Shown here one piece after another: positions 19,643 to 27,747 of a stretch of DNA of 64,000 nucleotides. Both the position numbers and the translations under genes were made by a program. This stretch comes from Streptococcus mitis B6 (GTDB taxonomy: Bacteria > Bacillota > Bacilli > Lactobacillales > Streptococcaceae). The stretch spans positions 310,001 through 374,000 of the forward strand of contig NC_013853.1 of the NCBI RefSeq assembly GCF_000027165.1. Reading direction: 5' to 3'. The notes beneath the pieces are model-generated. The model ran no database searches, was not told the origin of the DNA, and was given only the letters and a program-made list of their open reading frames with translations. Numbering within the stretch: position 1 is the first letter of the stretch; each line of letters opens with the position of its first letter.

Positions 19643-20373
19643 GAGATAGGATTTCAGATTTCTTAGAGGAAAAGCAGGGCTTATCTGCCAATTCCAAGCA
19701 GTCCTATAAGTATGATCTGGAGCAATTTTTAGACCTTGTGGGCGAGCGGATTTCTGAGACTAGTCTCAAGATTTACCAAGCCAAGCTAGCCAATCTAAAA
19801 ATCAGCGCCCAGAAACGAAAAATTTCGGCCTGTAACCAATTTATCTACTTTCTCTATCAAAAAGGAGAAGTGGATAGCTTTTATCGTTTGGAATTAGCCA
19901 AACAAGCTGAAAAGAAGACCGAAAAACCAGAACTGTTAGACCTAGACTCTTTTTGGCAGGAAAGCGACTATCCAGAGGGACGCTTGCTGGCGCTCTTAAT
20001 CCTAGAAATGGGGCTCTTGCCGAGTGAGATTCTGGCTCTCAAGGTTGCGGATATCAATCTGGATTTTCAAGTGTTGAGAATCCAGAAGGCTTCCCAACAG
20101 AGGATTGTCACCATTCCCACAACCTTGCTTTCAGAATTAGAACCCTTGATGGGGCAAAGTTATCTCTTTGAAAGGGGAGGGAAAGCCTATTCTCGTCAGT
20201 GGGCCTTTCGTCAGTTAGAAGCTTTTGTCAAGGAGAAAGGTTTTCCAGCTCTGTCAGCCCAAGCCTTGCGGGAACAGTTCATTCTACGACAAATTGAAAA
20301 CAAGGTCGATTTGTACGAAATTGCAAAAAAATTAGGATTAAAAACAGTCCTGACCTTAGAAAAATATAGATAA
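19633..20373 (+). CDS. XerD-like tyrosine-recombinase-fold protein with degenerate active site
   Basis: 246 residues, shorter than XerC/XerD (about 295-305). The N-terminal SAM-like DNA-binding domain (about 1-85) is present and the C-terminal part aligns with the phage-integrase domain, ending in LEKYR where the nucleophilic Tyr would be. The first catalytic Arg region reads [10 protein letters not shown] where YATGLRVSEL is expected, and the HxxR box reads QALREQ, so several of the Arg/His residues are missing. Streptococci keep this XerD-like gene upstream of scpA while dif resolution uses XerS elsewhere. Likely non-recombining; role unknown. Confidence 0.82.
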   Translation: MQMRDRISDFLEEKQGLSANSKQSYKYDLEQFLDLVGERISETSLKIYQAKLANLKISAQKRKISACNQFIYFLYQKGEVDSFYRLELAKQAEKKTEKPELLDLDSFWQESDYPEGRLLALLILEMGLLPSEILALKVADINLDFQVLRIQKASQQRIVTIPTTLLSELEPLMGQSYLFERGGKAYSRQWAFRQLEAFVKEKGFPALSAQALREQFILRQIENKVDLYEIAKKLGLKTVLTLEKYR

Positions 20374-21101
20374 TGGATATTAAATTAAAAGATTTTGAAG
20401 GGCCCCTGGACTTGCTCTTGCACCTGGTTTCTAAGTACCAGATGGATATCTACGATGTACCTATCACAGAAGTCATCGAACAGTATCTAGCCTATGTCTC
20501 AACCCTGCAGGCCATGCGTCTGGAAGTGACGGGTGAGTACATGGTCATGGCTAGTCAGCTCATGCTGATCAAGAGTCGCAAGCTCTTGCCAAAGGTAGCA
20601 GAAGTGACAGATTTGGAAGATGACCTAGAGCAGGATCTCCTCTTTCAAATCGAAGAATACCGCAAGTTCAAGCTCTTGGGGGAGCATTTGGAAGCCAAGC
20701 ACCAAGATCGGGCCCAGTATTATTCCAAAGCACCGACAGAGTTGATTTACGAAGATGCGGAGCTTGTGCATGATAGGACTACCATTGACCTCTTTTTAGC
20801 TTTTTCAAATATCCTAGCTAAGAAAAAAGAAGAGTTTGCACAAAATCACACGACTATCTTGCGGGATGAGTATAAGATTGAGGACATGATGGTCATCGTG
20901 AAAGAGTCCTTGACTGGACGAGATCAATTGCGCTTACAGGATTTGTTTAAGGAAGCCCAGAATGTCCAAGAGGTCATTACCCTCTTTTTGGCAACCCTAG
21001 AGCTAATCAAAACCCAGGAGCTGATTCTTGTGCAGGAGGAAAGTTTCGGAGATATTTATCTCATGGAAAAGAAGGAAGAAAGTCAAGTGACCCAAAGCTA
21101 G
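20373..21101 (+). CDS. scpA: Segregation and condensation protein A
   Basis: 242 residues. The kleisin N-terminus [20 protein letters not shown] and the C-terminal winged-helix region are clear. ScpA bridges the SMC heads together with ScpB in the condensin complex that organises the chromosome. The ATG overlaps the stop codon of the XerD-like gene by one base. Confidence 0.95.
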   Translation: MDIKLKDFEGPLDLLLHLVSKYQMDIYDVPITEVIEQYLAYVSTLQAMRLEVTGEYMVMASQLMLIKSRKLLPKVAEVTDLEDDLEQDLLFQIEEYRKFKLLGEHLEAKHQDRAQYYSKAPTELIYEDAELVHDRTTIDLFLAFSNILAKKKEEFAQNHTTILRDEYKIEDMMVIVKESLTGRDQLRLQDLFKEAQNVQEVITLFLATLELIKTQELILVQEESFGDIYLMEKKEESQVTQS

Positions 21102-21119
21102 ACTTGATAGAGAGGAAAG

Positions 21120-21689
21120 ATGAGTACTTTAGCAAAAATAGAAGCGCTCTTGTTTGTAGCGGGTGAAGATGGGATTAGAGTCCGTCAGTTAGCTGAACTC
21201 CTCTCTCTGCCACCGACAGGCATCCAACAGAGTTTAGAAAAATTAGCCCAGAAGTATGAAAAGGACCCGGATTTCAGTTTGGCTCTGATTGAGACTGGTG
21301 GTGCTTATAGATTGGTGACCAAGCCTCAGTTTTCAGAGATTTTGAAGGAATACTCTAAGGCACCTATCAACCAGAGTTTATCTCGGGCTGCCCTTGAGAC
21401 TTTGTCCATCATTGCCTACAAACAGCCCATCACACGGATAGAGATTGATGCCATCCGTGGGGTCAACTCGAGTGGGGCCTTGGCAAAGTTGCAGGCTTTT
21501 GACCTGATAAAGGAAGACGGGAAAAAAGAAGTGTTGGGTCGCCCCAACCTCTATGTGACTACGGATTATTTCCTAGATTACATGGGGATAAACCATTTAG
21601 AAGAATTACCAGTGATTGATGAGCTTGAGATTCAAGCCCAAGAAAGCCAATTATTTGGTGAAAGGATAGAAGAAGATGAGAATCAATAA
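21120..21689 (+). CDS. scpB: Segregation and condensation protein B
   Basis: 189 residues with two winged-helix domains; [20 protein letters not shown] and [10 protein letters not shown] are the conserved ScpB segments. It dimerises and binds the kleisin ScpA. A GAGGAAAG ribosome site precedes it and its 3' end overlaps rluB by 14 bases. Confidence 0.95.
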   Translation: MSTLAKIEALLFVAGEDGIRVRQLAELLSLPPTGIQQSLEKLAQKYEKDPDFSLALIETGGAYRLVTKPQFSEILKEYSKAPINQSLSRAALETLSIIAYKQPITRIEIDAIRGVNSSGALAKLQAFDLIKEDGKKEVLGRPNLYVTTDYFLDYMGINHLEELPVIDELEIQAQESQLFGERIEEDENQ

Positions 21690-22398
21690 ATATATTGCCC
21701 ACGCAGGTGTGGCCAGTAGGAGAAAAGCAGAAGAGCTGATCAAGCAAGGCTTGGTGACGGTTAACGGCCAAGTGGTACGTGAACTAGCAACGACTATCAA
21801 GTCAGGCGACAAGGTCGAAGTTGAAGGTCAACCTATCTACAACGAAGAAAAGGTCTATTATCTGCTTAACAAACCACGCGGTGTCATTTCCAGTGTGACA
21901 GATGACAAGGGTCGCAAGACTGTTGTGGACCTCTTGCCCAATGTGAAAGAGCGCATCTACCCTGTAGGTCGTTTGGATTGGGATACATCAGGAGTCTTGA
22001 TTTTGACCAATGACGGGGATTTTACAGATGAGATGATTCACCCTCGTAATGAGATTGATAAGGTTTATGTCGCGCGTGTTAAAGGTGTGGCCAATAAGGA
22101 TAATCTCCGCCCCTTGACCCGTGGACTTGAGATTGATGGCAAGAAAACCAAGCCGGCTGTCTATGAGATTCTCAAAGTGGATCCAGTCAAAAACCGCTCT
22201 GTGGTGCAGTTGACCATCCATGAAGGGCGTAACCACCAGGTTAAAAAGATGTTTGAAGCTGTCGGCCTTCAAGTGGACAAGTTGTCACGTACACGTTTCG
22301 GACATCTAGACTTGACAGGACTCCGTCCAGGAGAATCCCGTCGTCTTAACAAAAAAGAAATCAGTCAACTACACACCATGGCTGTAACCAAGAAATAA
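21676..22398 (+). CDS. rluB: 23S rRNA pseudouridine2605 synthase RluB family
   Basis: 240 residues: an S4 RNA-binding domain ([20 protein letters not shown]) followed by a RsuA/RluB catalytic domain with the Asp motif [17 protein letters not shown]. It isomerises a uridine in 23S rRNA helix 93. Its position after scpB is conserved in Firmicutes. The stop codon overlaps the yidD ATG. Confidence 0.93.
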   Translation: MRINKYIAHAGVASRRKAEELIKQGLVTVNGQVVRELATTIKSGDKVEVEGQPIYNEEKVYYLLNKPRGVISSVTDDKGRKTVVDLLPNVKERIYPVGRLDWDTSGVLILTNDGDFTDEMIHPRNEIDKVYVARVKGVANKDNLRPLTRGLEIDGKKTKPAVYEILKVDPVKNRSVVQLTIHEGRNHQVKKMFEAVGLQVDKLSRTRFGHLDLTGLRPGESRRLNKKEISQLHTMAVTKK

Positions 22399-22634
22399 TG
22401 AAACGAATTTTAATAGCGCCTGTGCGCTTTTACCAACGTTTTATCTCGCCAGCCTTTCCCCCCTCTTGTCGCTTTGAGCCGACTTGTTCCAACTACATGA
22501 TTGAGGCTATTGAAAAACATGGCTTCAAGGGTGTTTTGATGGGCTTGGCTCGGATTTTACGTTGCCATCCCTGGTCGAAAACAGGTAAGGACCCCGTCCC
22601 AGACCATTTTTCTTTAAAGAGAAATTCAAAATAA
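22398..22634 (+). CDS. yidD: Membrane protein insertion efficiency factor YidD
   Basis: 78 residues, typical of the Haemolytic (YidD) family: [20 protein letters not shown], then [10 protein letters not shown] and RILRCHPWS, with the conserved Cys residues. YidD helps insertion of membrane proteins by the YidC/Sec route. It ends the operon; its stop codon touches a BOX repeat. Confidence 0.92.
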   Translation: MKRILIAPVRFYQRFISPAFPPSCRFEPTCSNYMIEAIEKHGFKGVLMGLARILRCHPWSKTGKDPVPDHFSLKRNSK

Positions 22635-22828
22635 TACTCAATGAAAATCAAAGAGCAAACTAGGAAACTAGCCGCAGGCTGCTCAAAACAGTGTTTTGAG
22701 GTTGTGGATAGAACTGACGAAGTCAGCTCAAAATACTATTTTGAGGTTGCAGATAGAACTGACGAAGTCAGTAACATCTATACGGTAAGGCGATGTTGAT
22801 GTGGTTTGAAGAGATTTTTGAAGAGTAT
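22634..22828. repeat. BOX repeat with two boxB modules
   Basis: Starts ATACTCAATGAAAATCAAAG and ends TTTTTGAAGAGTAT. Between boxC and boxA are two tandem 45-bp boxB units that share TTTTGAGGTTG and GATAGAACTGACGAAGTCA; their hairpin arms differ (CAAAACAGTGTTTTG versus CAAAATACTATTTTG). Total 195 bp. Confidence 0.93.
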
Positions 22829-22847
22829 AAATTAGATTCTAATGTAT

Positions 22848-22903
22848 AAAACACAGATAGATGATACTTGGTATTTATCAAGTGCCATCTATCTGTGTTT
22901 TTA
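22848..22903. terminator. Bidirectional terminator between yidD and galE
   Basis: A 16-base perfect stem AAAACACAGATAGATG / CATCTATCTGTGTTTT with A and T runs on the two sides, between convergent genes. Confidence 0.9.
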
Positions 22904-22926
22904 TTTATGATTGATGTTTCTGCTAT

Positions 22927-23925
22927 TTATTCCAAAATGTTTTTGCCTTCTTTAACACGCCAATGATAATCCGATAAAATAATATCTTCAAGAGAGTAAC
23001 TAGCCTTCCAATCAAGGTATTTTTTAGCTTTTGAAGCATCTGCTAGGACGCTGGCTGGGTCACCAGCACGGCGAGCAACAATTTCGTGTGGTATTTTTTG
23101 ATTCAGTAGTTCTTCAGCAGTTTTAAAGATTTCTTTGACGGTATAGCCTTTTTCAGTTCCTAAGTTAAAGATTTGAGAAGAACTGTTTTCTTGAAATAGG
23201 TAGTTCATTCCTTTAACATGAGCCTGTGCAAGGTCCAAGACATGAATGTAATCTCGAATACATGAACCATCACGTGTATCGTAGTCATCTCCAAATATTT
23301 TCAGACTATCATTTTGTCCCAATGCGGTCTTGTTGATGTTGGGAATGATGTGGGTTGGATTTTTCACTCGCAGACCGTTTGAAGCATCCATTTCAGCCCC
23401 AGCAACATTAAAGTAACGGAAAATAACATATTTCCAATCGTAGCGATTGGCCATCCAGTAAATCATTCGTTCGCCCATCAGTTTTGTTTCTGCATAAGGG
23501 TTGACAGGGTCGAGCAGGGTATCTTCAGTTGCAGGCTTGTCAATACAGTTATTACCATAGAGGGAAGCAGTCGAAGAGAACATGATTTTTTGAATGCCAA
23601 CTTCAGATAAGACTTTGAGAACTTGGTTCATACCAGCAACATTGGCAGTGAAGTATTTACTTGGATTTTCAATACTTTCGCTCACAACAATCTCACCTGC
23701 ACAATGGAGAACAGCATCAATCTGATTTTCTTCCAAATAAGTTTTTAAGGCGCTAGCATCATAAACATCCAGTTGTTTAAAGCTAGCACGACTATCTACA
23801 GCCACTCGATTTCCTGTAGAGAGATTATCTAGAACATGTACTTGATAGCCAGCATTTAAAAGAGCTTTAACGGTATGGGAGCCAATGTAGCCAGCCCCAC
23901 CTGTAACAAGAATTGTTTTGGTCAT
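22927..23925 (-). CDS. galE: UDP-glucose 4-epimerase
   Basis: 332 residues. NAD-binding VTGGAGYIGSHTV at the N-terminus, the catalytic Ser in FSSTASLYG and the YxxxK motif in YAETKLMGE. It interconverts UDP-glucose and UDP-galactose for galactose use and surface glycans. It is alone on the minus strand, with its own promoter, facing yidD. Confidence 0.93.
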   Translation of the reverse strand: MTKTILVTGGAGYIGSHTVKALLNAGYQVHVLDNLSTGNRVAVDSRASFKQLDVYDASALKTYLEENQIDAVLHCAGEIVVSESIENPSKYFTANVAGMNQVLKVLSEVGIQKIMFSSTASLYGNNCIDKPATEDTLLDPVNPYAETKLMGERMIYWMANRYDWKYVIFRYFNVAGAEMDASNGLRVKNPTHIIPNINKTALGQNDSLKIFGDDYDTRDGSCIRDYIHVLDLAQAHVKGMNYLFQENSSSQIFNLGTEKGYTVKEIFKTAEELLNQKIPHEIVARRAGDPASVLADASKAKKYLDWKASYSLEDIILSDYHWRVKEGKNILE

Positions 23926-23953
23926 GATTTTTTTCCTTTTCTAGTTTTGTACT

Positions 23954-23982
23954 ATTTTAAAGAAATAAGAAGGCAAAGTCAA
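23954..23982 (-). promoter_or_regulatory. galE promoter
   Basis: Minus strand TTGACT (23982-23977), 17 bases, TAAAAT (23959-23954). It is 28 bases from the galE start codon. The rest of the 296-base galE-pepA gap is AT-rich with no recognised element except the pepA promoter. Confidence 0.75.
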
Positions 23983-24188
23983 CTATTTTCTGCAAATTTC
24001 ATAAAAATCTGAACGAATATAGCATTGAATTGTTTTTTTTGTTTGGGAATTAATGGTTTGGGTTAATCTTGGAATAATTCTTAGATTTCACTTCAAATGC
24101 AAGAGAATACTATCCATTTCTGAGATAGAGCAAGACGAAGATACTAATTTAGAAATCCACCTTCCCGCTATCCTTCTCCTATAAAAAG

Positions 24189-24197
24189 TGGTAAAAT
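24189..24197 (+). promoter_or_regulatory. pepA promoter, extended -10
   Basis: TGGTAAAAT with TAAAAT at 24192-24197; ribosome site AAGGA follows before the ATG at 24222. Confidence 0.6.
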
Positions 24198-24221
24198 GGA
24201 TGAAAGAAAGAAGGAACTGAA

Positions 24222-25286
24222 ATGACAACATTATTTTCAAAAATCAAAGAAGTAACAGAACTTGCTGCTATCTCAGGTCATGAAGCGCCTGTCCGTGCTT
24301 ATCTTCGTGAAAAGTTGACGCCGCACGTGGATGAAGTGGTGACAGATGGCTTGGGTGGTATTTTTGGTATCAAACATTCAGAAGCTGCAGATGCACCGCG
24401 CGTCTTGGTCGCTTCTCATATGGATGAAGTTGGTTTTATGGTTAGCGAGATTAAGCCAGATGGTACCTTCCGTGTCGTTGAAATCGGTGGTTGGAATCCT
24501 ATGGTGGTTAGTAGCCAACGTTTCAAACTCCTGACTCGTGACGGTCGTGAAATCCCTGTGATTTCGGGTTCTGTCCCTCCACATTTGACTCGTGGAAAGG
24601 GTGGACCAGCCATGCCTGCTATTGCAGATATCGTCTTTGATGGCGGTTTTGCGGATAAGGCTGAGGCAGAAAGTTTTGGCATCCGTCCTGGCGACACCAT
24701 TGTGCCAGATAGTTCTGCAATCTTGACAGCCAATGAAAAAAATATCATCTCAAAAGCTTGGGACAACCGCTACGGTGTTCTTATGGTAAGTGAGCTAGCA
24801 GAAGCTCTGTCAGGTAAAAAACTCGAAAATGAACTCTATCTTGGCTCTAACGTCCAAGAAGAAGTTGGTCTTCGTGGTGCTCATACTTCCACAACTAAGT
24901 TTGATCCAGAAGTTTTCCTAGCAGTTGACTGCTCACCTGCTGGCGATGTTTATGGCGGTCAAGGCAAGATTGGAGATGGAACCTTGATTCGTTTCTATGA
25001 TCCAGGACACTTGCTTCTCCCAGGAATGAAGGATTTCCTTTTGACAACGGCTGAAGAAGCTGGTATCAAGTACCAATACTATTGTGGTAAAGGCGGAACG
25101 GATGCAGGTGCAGCTCATCTGAAAAATGGAGGTGTTCCTTCTACAACTATAGGTGTCTGCGCTCGTTATATCCATTCTCACCAAACCCTCTACGCTATGG
25201 ATGATTTCCTAGAAGCTCAAGCTTTCTTACAAGCCTTGGTGAAGAAATTGGATCGTTCAACGGTTGATTTGATTAAAAATTATTAA
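24222..25286 (+). CDS. pepA: Glutamyl aminopeptidase (M42 family)
   Basis: 354 residues. Metal ligands and catalytic residues of the M42 aminopeptidase family are visible: ASHMDEVGFMV, KAWDNRYGV, QEEVGLRGA, AVDCSPAGD and GKGGTDAGAAH. PepA releases N-terminal Glu/Asp from peptides in the cytoplasm and forms dodecameric tetrahedra. It shares a transcript with the small gene that starts 21 bases later. Confidence 0.93.
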   Translation: MTTLFSKIKEVTELAAISGHEAPVRAYLREKLTPHVDEVVTDGLGGIFGIKHSEAADAPRVLVASHMDEVGFMVSEIKPDGTFRVVEIGGWNPMVVSSQRFKLLTRDGREIPVISGSVPPHLTRGKGGPAMPAIADIVFDGGFADKAEAESFGIRPGDTIVPDSSAILTANEKNIISKAWDNRYGVLMVSELAEALSGKKLENELYLGSNVQEEVGLRGAHTSTTKFDPEVFLAVDCSPAGDVYGGQGKIGDGTLIRFYDPGHLLLPGMKDFLLTTAEEAGIKYQYYCGKGGTDAGAAHLKNGGVPSTTIGVCARYIHSHQTLYAMDDFLEAQAFLQALVKKLDRSTVDLIKNY

Positions 25287-25307
25287 ACCATAAGGGAGGT
25301 GGTAGGG

Positions 25308-25604
25308 ATGGTAGAACCAAACCTAGAAAGCCTTGTAAAAGATCTTTACAATCATGCTCGACATGATTTGAGTGAAGATTTAGTTGCTGCTCTCCTAGAG
25401 ACTGCTAAAAAACTGCCTACTACAAATGAGCAATTGCTGGCAGTTCGTCTCTCAGGTCTGGTCAATCGTGAATTACTCCTAAACCCCAAACACCCAGCAC
25501 CTGAATTGATAAACTTAGCTCGTTTTATTAAAAGAGAAGAAGCTAAGTATCGAGGAACTGCGGCTTCTGCGCTTATGTATGGGGAGCTCTTTAAAATGCT
25601 TTGA
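25308..25604 (+). CDS. Small helical protein resembling bacteriocin immunity proteins (enterocin A immunity type)
   Basis: 98 residues, soluble and predicted all-helical, with KDLYNHARHDLSEDLVAALL and a C-terminal ASALMYGELFKML. Size, helix pattern and charge resemble the EntA_Immun four-helix immunity proteins of class IIa bacteriocins; I recognise this by pattern only. The start at 25308 is fixed by AGGGAGG at 25293-25299. No bacteriocin gene lies nearby; it is coupled to pepA. A helical protein of other function is possible. Confidence 0.55.
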   Translation: MVEPNLESLVKDLYNHARHDLSEDLVAALLETAKKLPTTNEQLLAVRLSGLVNRELLLNPKHPAPELINLARFIKREEAKYRGTAASALMYGELFKML

Positions 25605-25629
25605 TTCCATTGTGAATCAAAGCATTTTT
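25594..25629 (+). terminator. Terminator after the pepA operon
   Basis: Stem AAATGCTTTGATTC / GAATCAAAGCATTTT with a six-base loop, then T run; it overlaps the end of the preceding gene. A second hairpin (AAAGCCATCC / GGATAGCTTTTT) lies at about 25674-25702. Confidence 0.88.
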
Positions 25630-25708
25630 CTATTCTATATGGTGGAAAAGCAACTATTGCAAAGGAGAAGAAAAAAGCCATCCCATTTAGGATAGCTTTT
25701 TGGTACTT

Positions 25709-25813
25709 ATACTCAATGAAAATCAAAGAGCAAACTAGGAAACTAGCCGCAGGCTGTACTTGAGTACGGCAAGGCGACGTTGACGTGGTTTGAATTTGAT
25801 TTTCGAAGAGTAT
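25709..25813. repeat. BOX repeat (boxC-boxA, no boxB)
   Basis: ATACTCAATGAAAATCAAAG to TTTTCGAAGAGTAT, including the segment ACGGCAAGGCGACGTTGACG that matches the familiar BOX-A typing sequence. Its end touches the stop codon of the minus-strand symporter gene. Confidence 0.94.
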
Positions 25814-27444
25814 TAGATTTGTTCAGCAATGACCTTTTCAGCTAAATTCATAGCGTGGTCAGACACTCGAGTGTAGTGGGAAATGATGTCGATAAAGTTG
25901 ACTCCAGCTTGCGTTGAACACTCGCCTTTGTTAAGGCGTTTGATATGGGTCTTTCTGAGAACACGTTCTATATTGTTGATTTCTTTATGGCGCTCAATCA
26001 GACTTTGAGCTTTTTCAATATCATTGTTTTCCACGCTGTCAAGGGCATCCTTGATAAAGGCAGTGGTTTTTTGATAGATATCAGCCAATTCATCCAAAGC
26101 AGCTTCAGAGAACTCAACATTTTTACGTTGAAGATAGTCAGTCAGATTGATTAGGGCTTCTGCGTGGTCCCCAATCCGTTCCAAATCACGGGATGAATCC
26201 AGGATGTTGGTCAGCACTTCACTTTCTTTCTGGCTAAGGGCTTCACTTGAAAGAGTAATCAGGTAACGAGTCAATTTTTCATCAATGGTATTGATGGCTT
26301 CTTCTGTCTTGTGGCCTTTTTCAGCAACCTTTTCATTAAGGTCAATGATGTAGTTGTATGAAAGGTCAAAGGCTTTAGAAGCATAATTTCCTAAGTGAAG
26401 GAGTTCTTTCTTGGCATTTCCGAGAGCGATTGATGGAGCTTGTTTAATCAAATGCTCATCAAGATAAAGTGGCTCGTACTTGACAACTTCATCTTCACCG
26501 GGGATGAGCTTGGTTACAAAGTAGGCTAAAGCTCCGATGAATGGAAATTGCACAATGGTGTTACTTACGTTAAAGGCACCGTGAGAGAAGGCAATAGTCA
26601 TCTCAGGTGAGAGGTGAAGGAGTGCTTGGAAGTACTCAATCATAGCAGTGAAGGGGCTTAAGAAGATTAAGCAAAGAATAGTTCCTAAAACGTTAAAGGT
26701 AACGTGGGTTGCAGCAACGCGTTTCGCAGAGACATTGGCTCCAGCTGCCGCGATGATAACGGTTAAAGTTGTCCCGATATTATCTCCGAAGAGAACTGGT
26801 AGAGAACCATTAAGGTCAAGGAATCCACCTGCATAGAGACCTTGCAAAATCCCGATTGTCGCAGAAGAAGCCTGGATGAGAACGGTAATCACTGCACCAG
26901 CAAAAACACCTAAAATAGGATTTTGTCCCAAGGTTACCATATATTCCTTGAATTGTGGTAAATCTTTAAGAGGACTCATACCAGCACTGATGAGGTTGAG
27001 GGCGTAGAAGATTCCCCCTACACCAAACAGGATGCGCCCGATATTGTTTGCTGTTCTATTTTTTGTAAAGAAGAGGAACATGGTCCCAAGGAAAATCAAG
27101 GGTAAAGCATACTCGCCAAGCTTGAAACCGATGATAAAGGAAGTAACGGTGGTTCCGATGTTGGCTCCCATGATAATTCCGATAGCCTGTCTAAGAGTTA
27201 GAAGACTAGCGCTGACTAGTCCAACCGTGATAACTGTAACCCCTGTACTTGACTGAATCAGGGCAGTTACGACAATCCCAACTAGAACACCTAAAAAGGG
27301 ATTGCTAGTGTACTTGTCAATGTAAAAACGAAGGCGATCTCCAGCAGCTTGTTGCAAACCGTCTCCCATGGTCTTGATACTATATAAGAATAGTCCCAGA
27401 CCACCTAAAAAGTGAAATAAAATTTCCTGCCAATTAATGGACAT
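25813..27444 (-). CDS. Na+/phosphate cotransporter with C-terminal PhoU-like domain
   Basis: 543 residues. Two Na_Pi_cotrans repeats (about residues 15-150 and 155-300) with the internal repeat signature VTALIQSSTGVTVI and ITVLIQASSATIGI (the QSS motif), about eight to ten membrane segments, then a PhoU-like helical domain (about 340-530). NptA/YjbB-type transporters move phosphate with Na+. It has a GGAGG ribosome site and is transcribed alone. Regulation by phosphate is plausible but no Pho box was found. Confidence 0.9.
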   Translation of the reverse strand: MSINWQEILFHFLGGLGLFLYSIKTMGDGLQQAAGDRLRFYIDKYTSNPFLGVLVGIVVTALIQSSTGVTVITVGLVSASLLTLRQAIGIIMGANIGTTVTSFIIGFKLGEYALPLIFLGTMFLFFTKNRTANNIGRILFGVGGIFYALNLISAGMSPLKDLPQFKEYMVTLGQNPILGVFAGAVITVLIQASSATIGILQGLYAGGFLDLNGSLPVLFGDNIGTTLTVIIAAAGANVSAKRVAATHVTFNVLGTILCLIFLSPFTAMIEYFQALLHLSPEMTIAFSHGAFNVSNTIVQFPFIGALAYFVTKLIPGEDEVVKYEPLYLDEHLIKQAPSIALGNAKKELLHLGNYASKAFDLSYNYIIDLNEKVAEKGHKTEEAINTIDEKLTRYLITLSSEALSQKESEVLTNILDSSRDLERIGDHAEALINLTDYLQRKNVEFSEAALDELADIYQKTTAFIKDALDSVENNDIEKAQSLIERHKEINNIERVLRKTHIKRLNKGECSTQAGVNFIDIISHYTRVSDHAMNLAEKVIAEQI

Positions 27445-27617
27445 TTCTTTTTCCTCCGAAAAATAATAACGGAATTTCTCCTATTCTATTTTAAAGGATA
27501 AAAGTAAATCTAACAAGTGTTAAGCTAAGATTTTAGAAAGAAAATTCGGGAGAAAAGACCTTAATTATATTAATTTTACCAATTTCTAACCTAGATATAG
27601 GTATTTCCTTTTATATA

Positions 27618-27645
27618 TTGACATTTAAAAGAAATATTTTAAAAT
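27618..27645 (+). promoter_or_regulatory. Promoter of the endoglycosidase gene
   Basis: TTGACA at 27618-27623, 16 bases, TAAAAT at 27640-27645. The 5' leader would be about 95 bases. Confidence 0.7.
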
Positions 27646-27697
27646 GAGGGAGAAATTATCTTGATCCCTGTGATTGAGATAAAAATTTTACAAAGAA

Positions 27698-27712
27698 AGT
27701 TAAGCGCTTTCT
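27698..27712 (+). promoter_or_regulatory. Candidate cre (CcpA) site in the endoglycosidase leader
   Basis: AGTTAAGCGCTTTCT agrees with the cre consensus WTGNAANCGNWNNCW except at positions 2 and 3. It lies downstream of the promoter, a position where CcpA acts as a roadblock, which suits carbon-catabolite control of a glycan-degrading enzyme. Confidence 0.5.
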
Positions 27713-27747
27713 TTAAAATAACAAAATCAATCTTTTAGGAGGAGAAA

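Noticed and set aside
24010..24030. AACGAATA, resembling the competence cin-box TACGAATA, between galE and pepA
   Set aside because: First base differs from the consensus, it is about 200 bases from pepA with no matching -10 arrangement, and pepA has its own extended -10.
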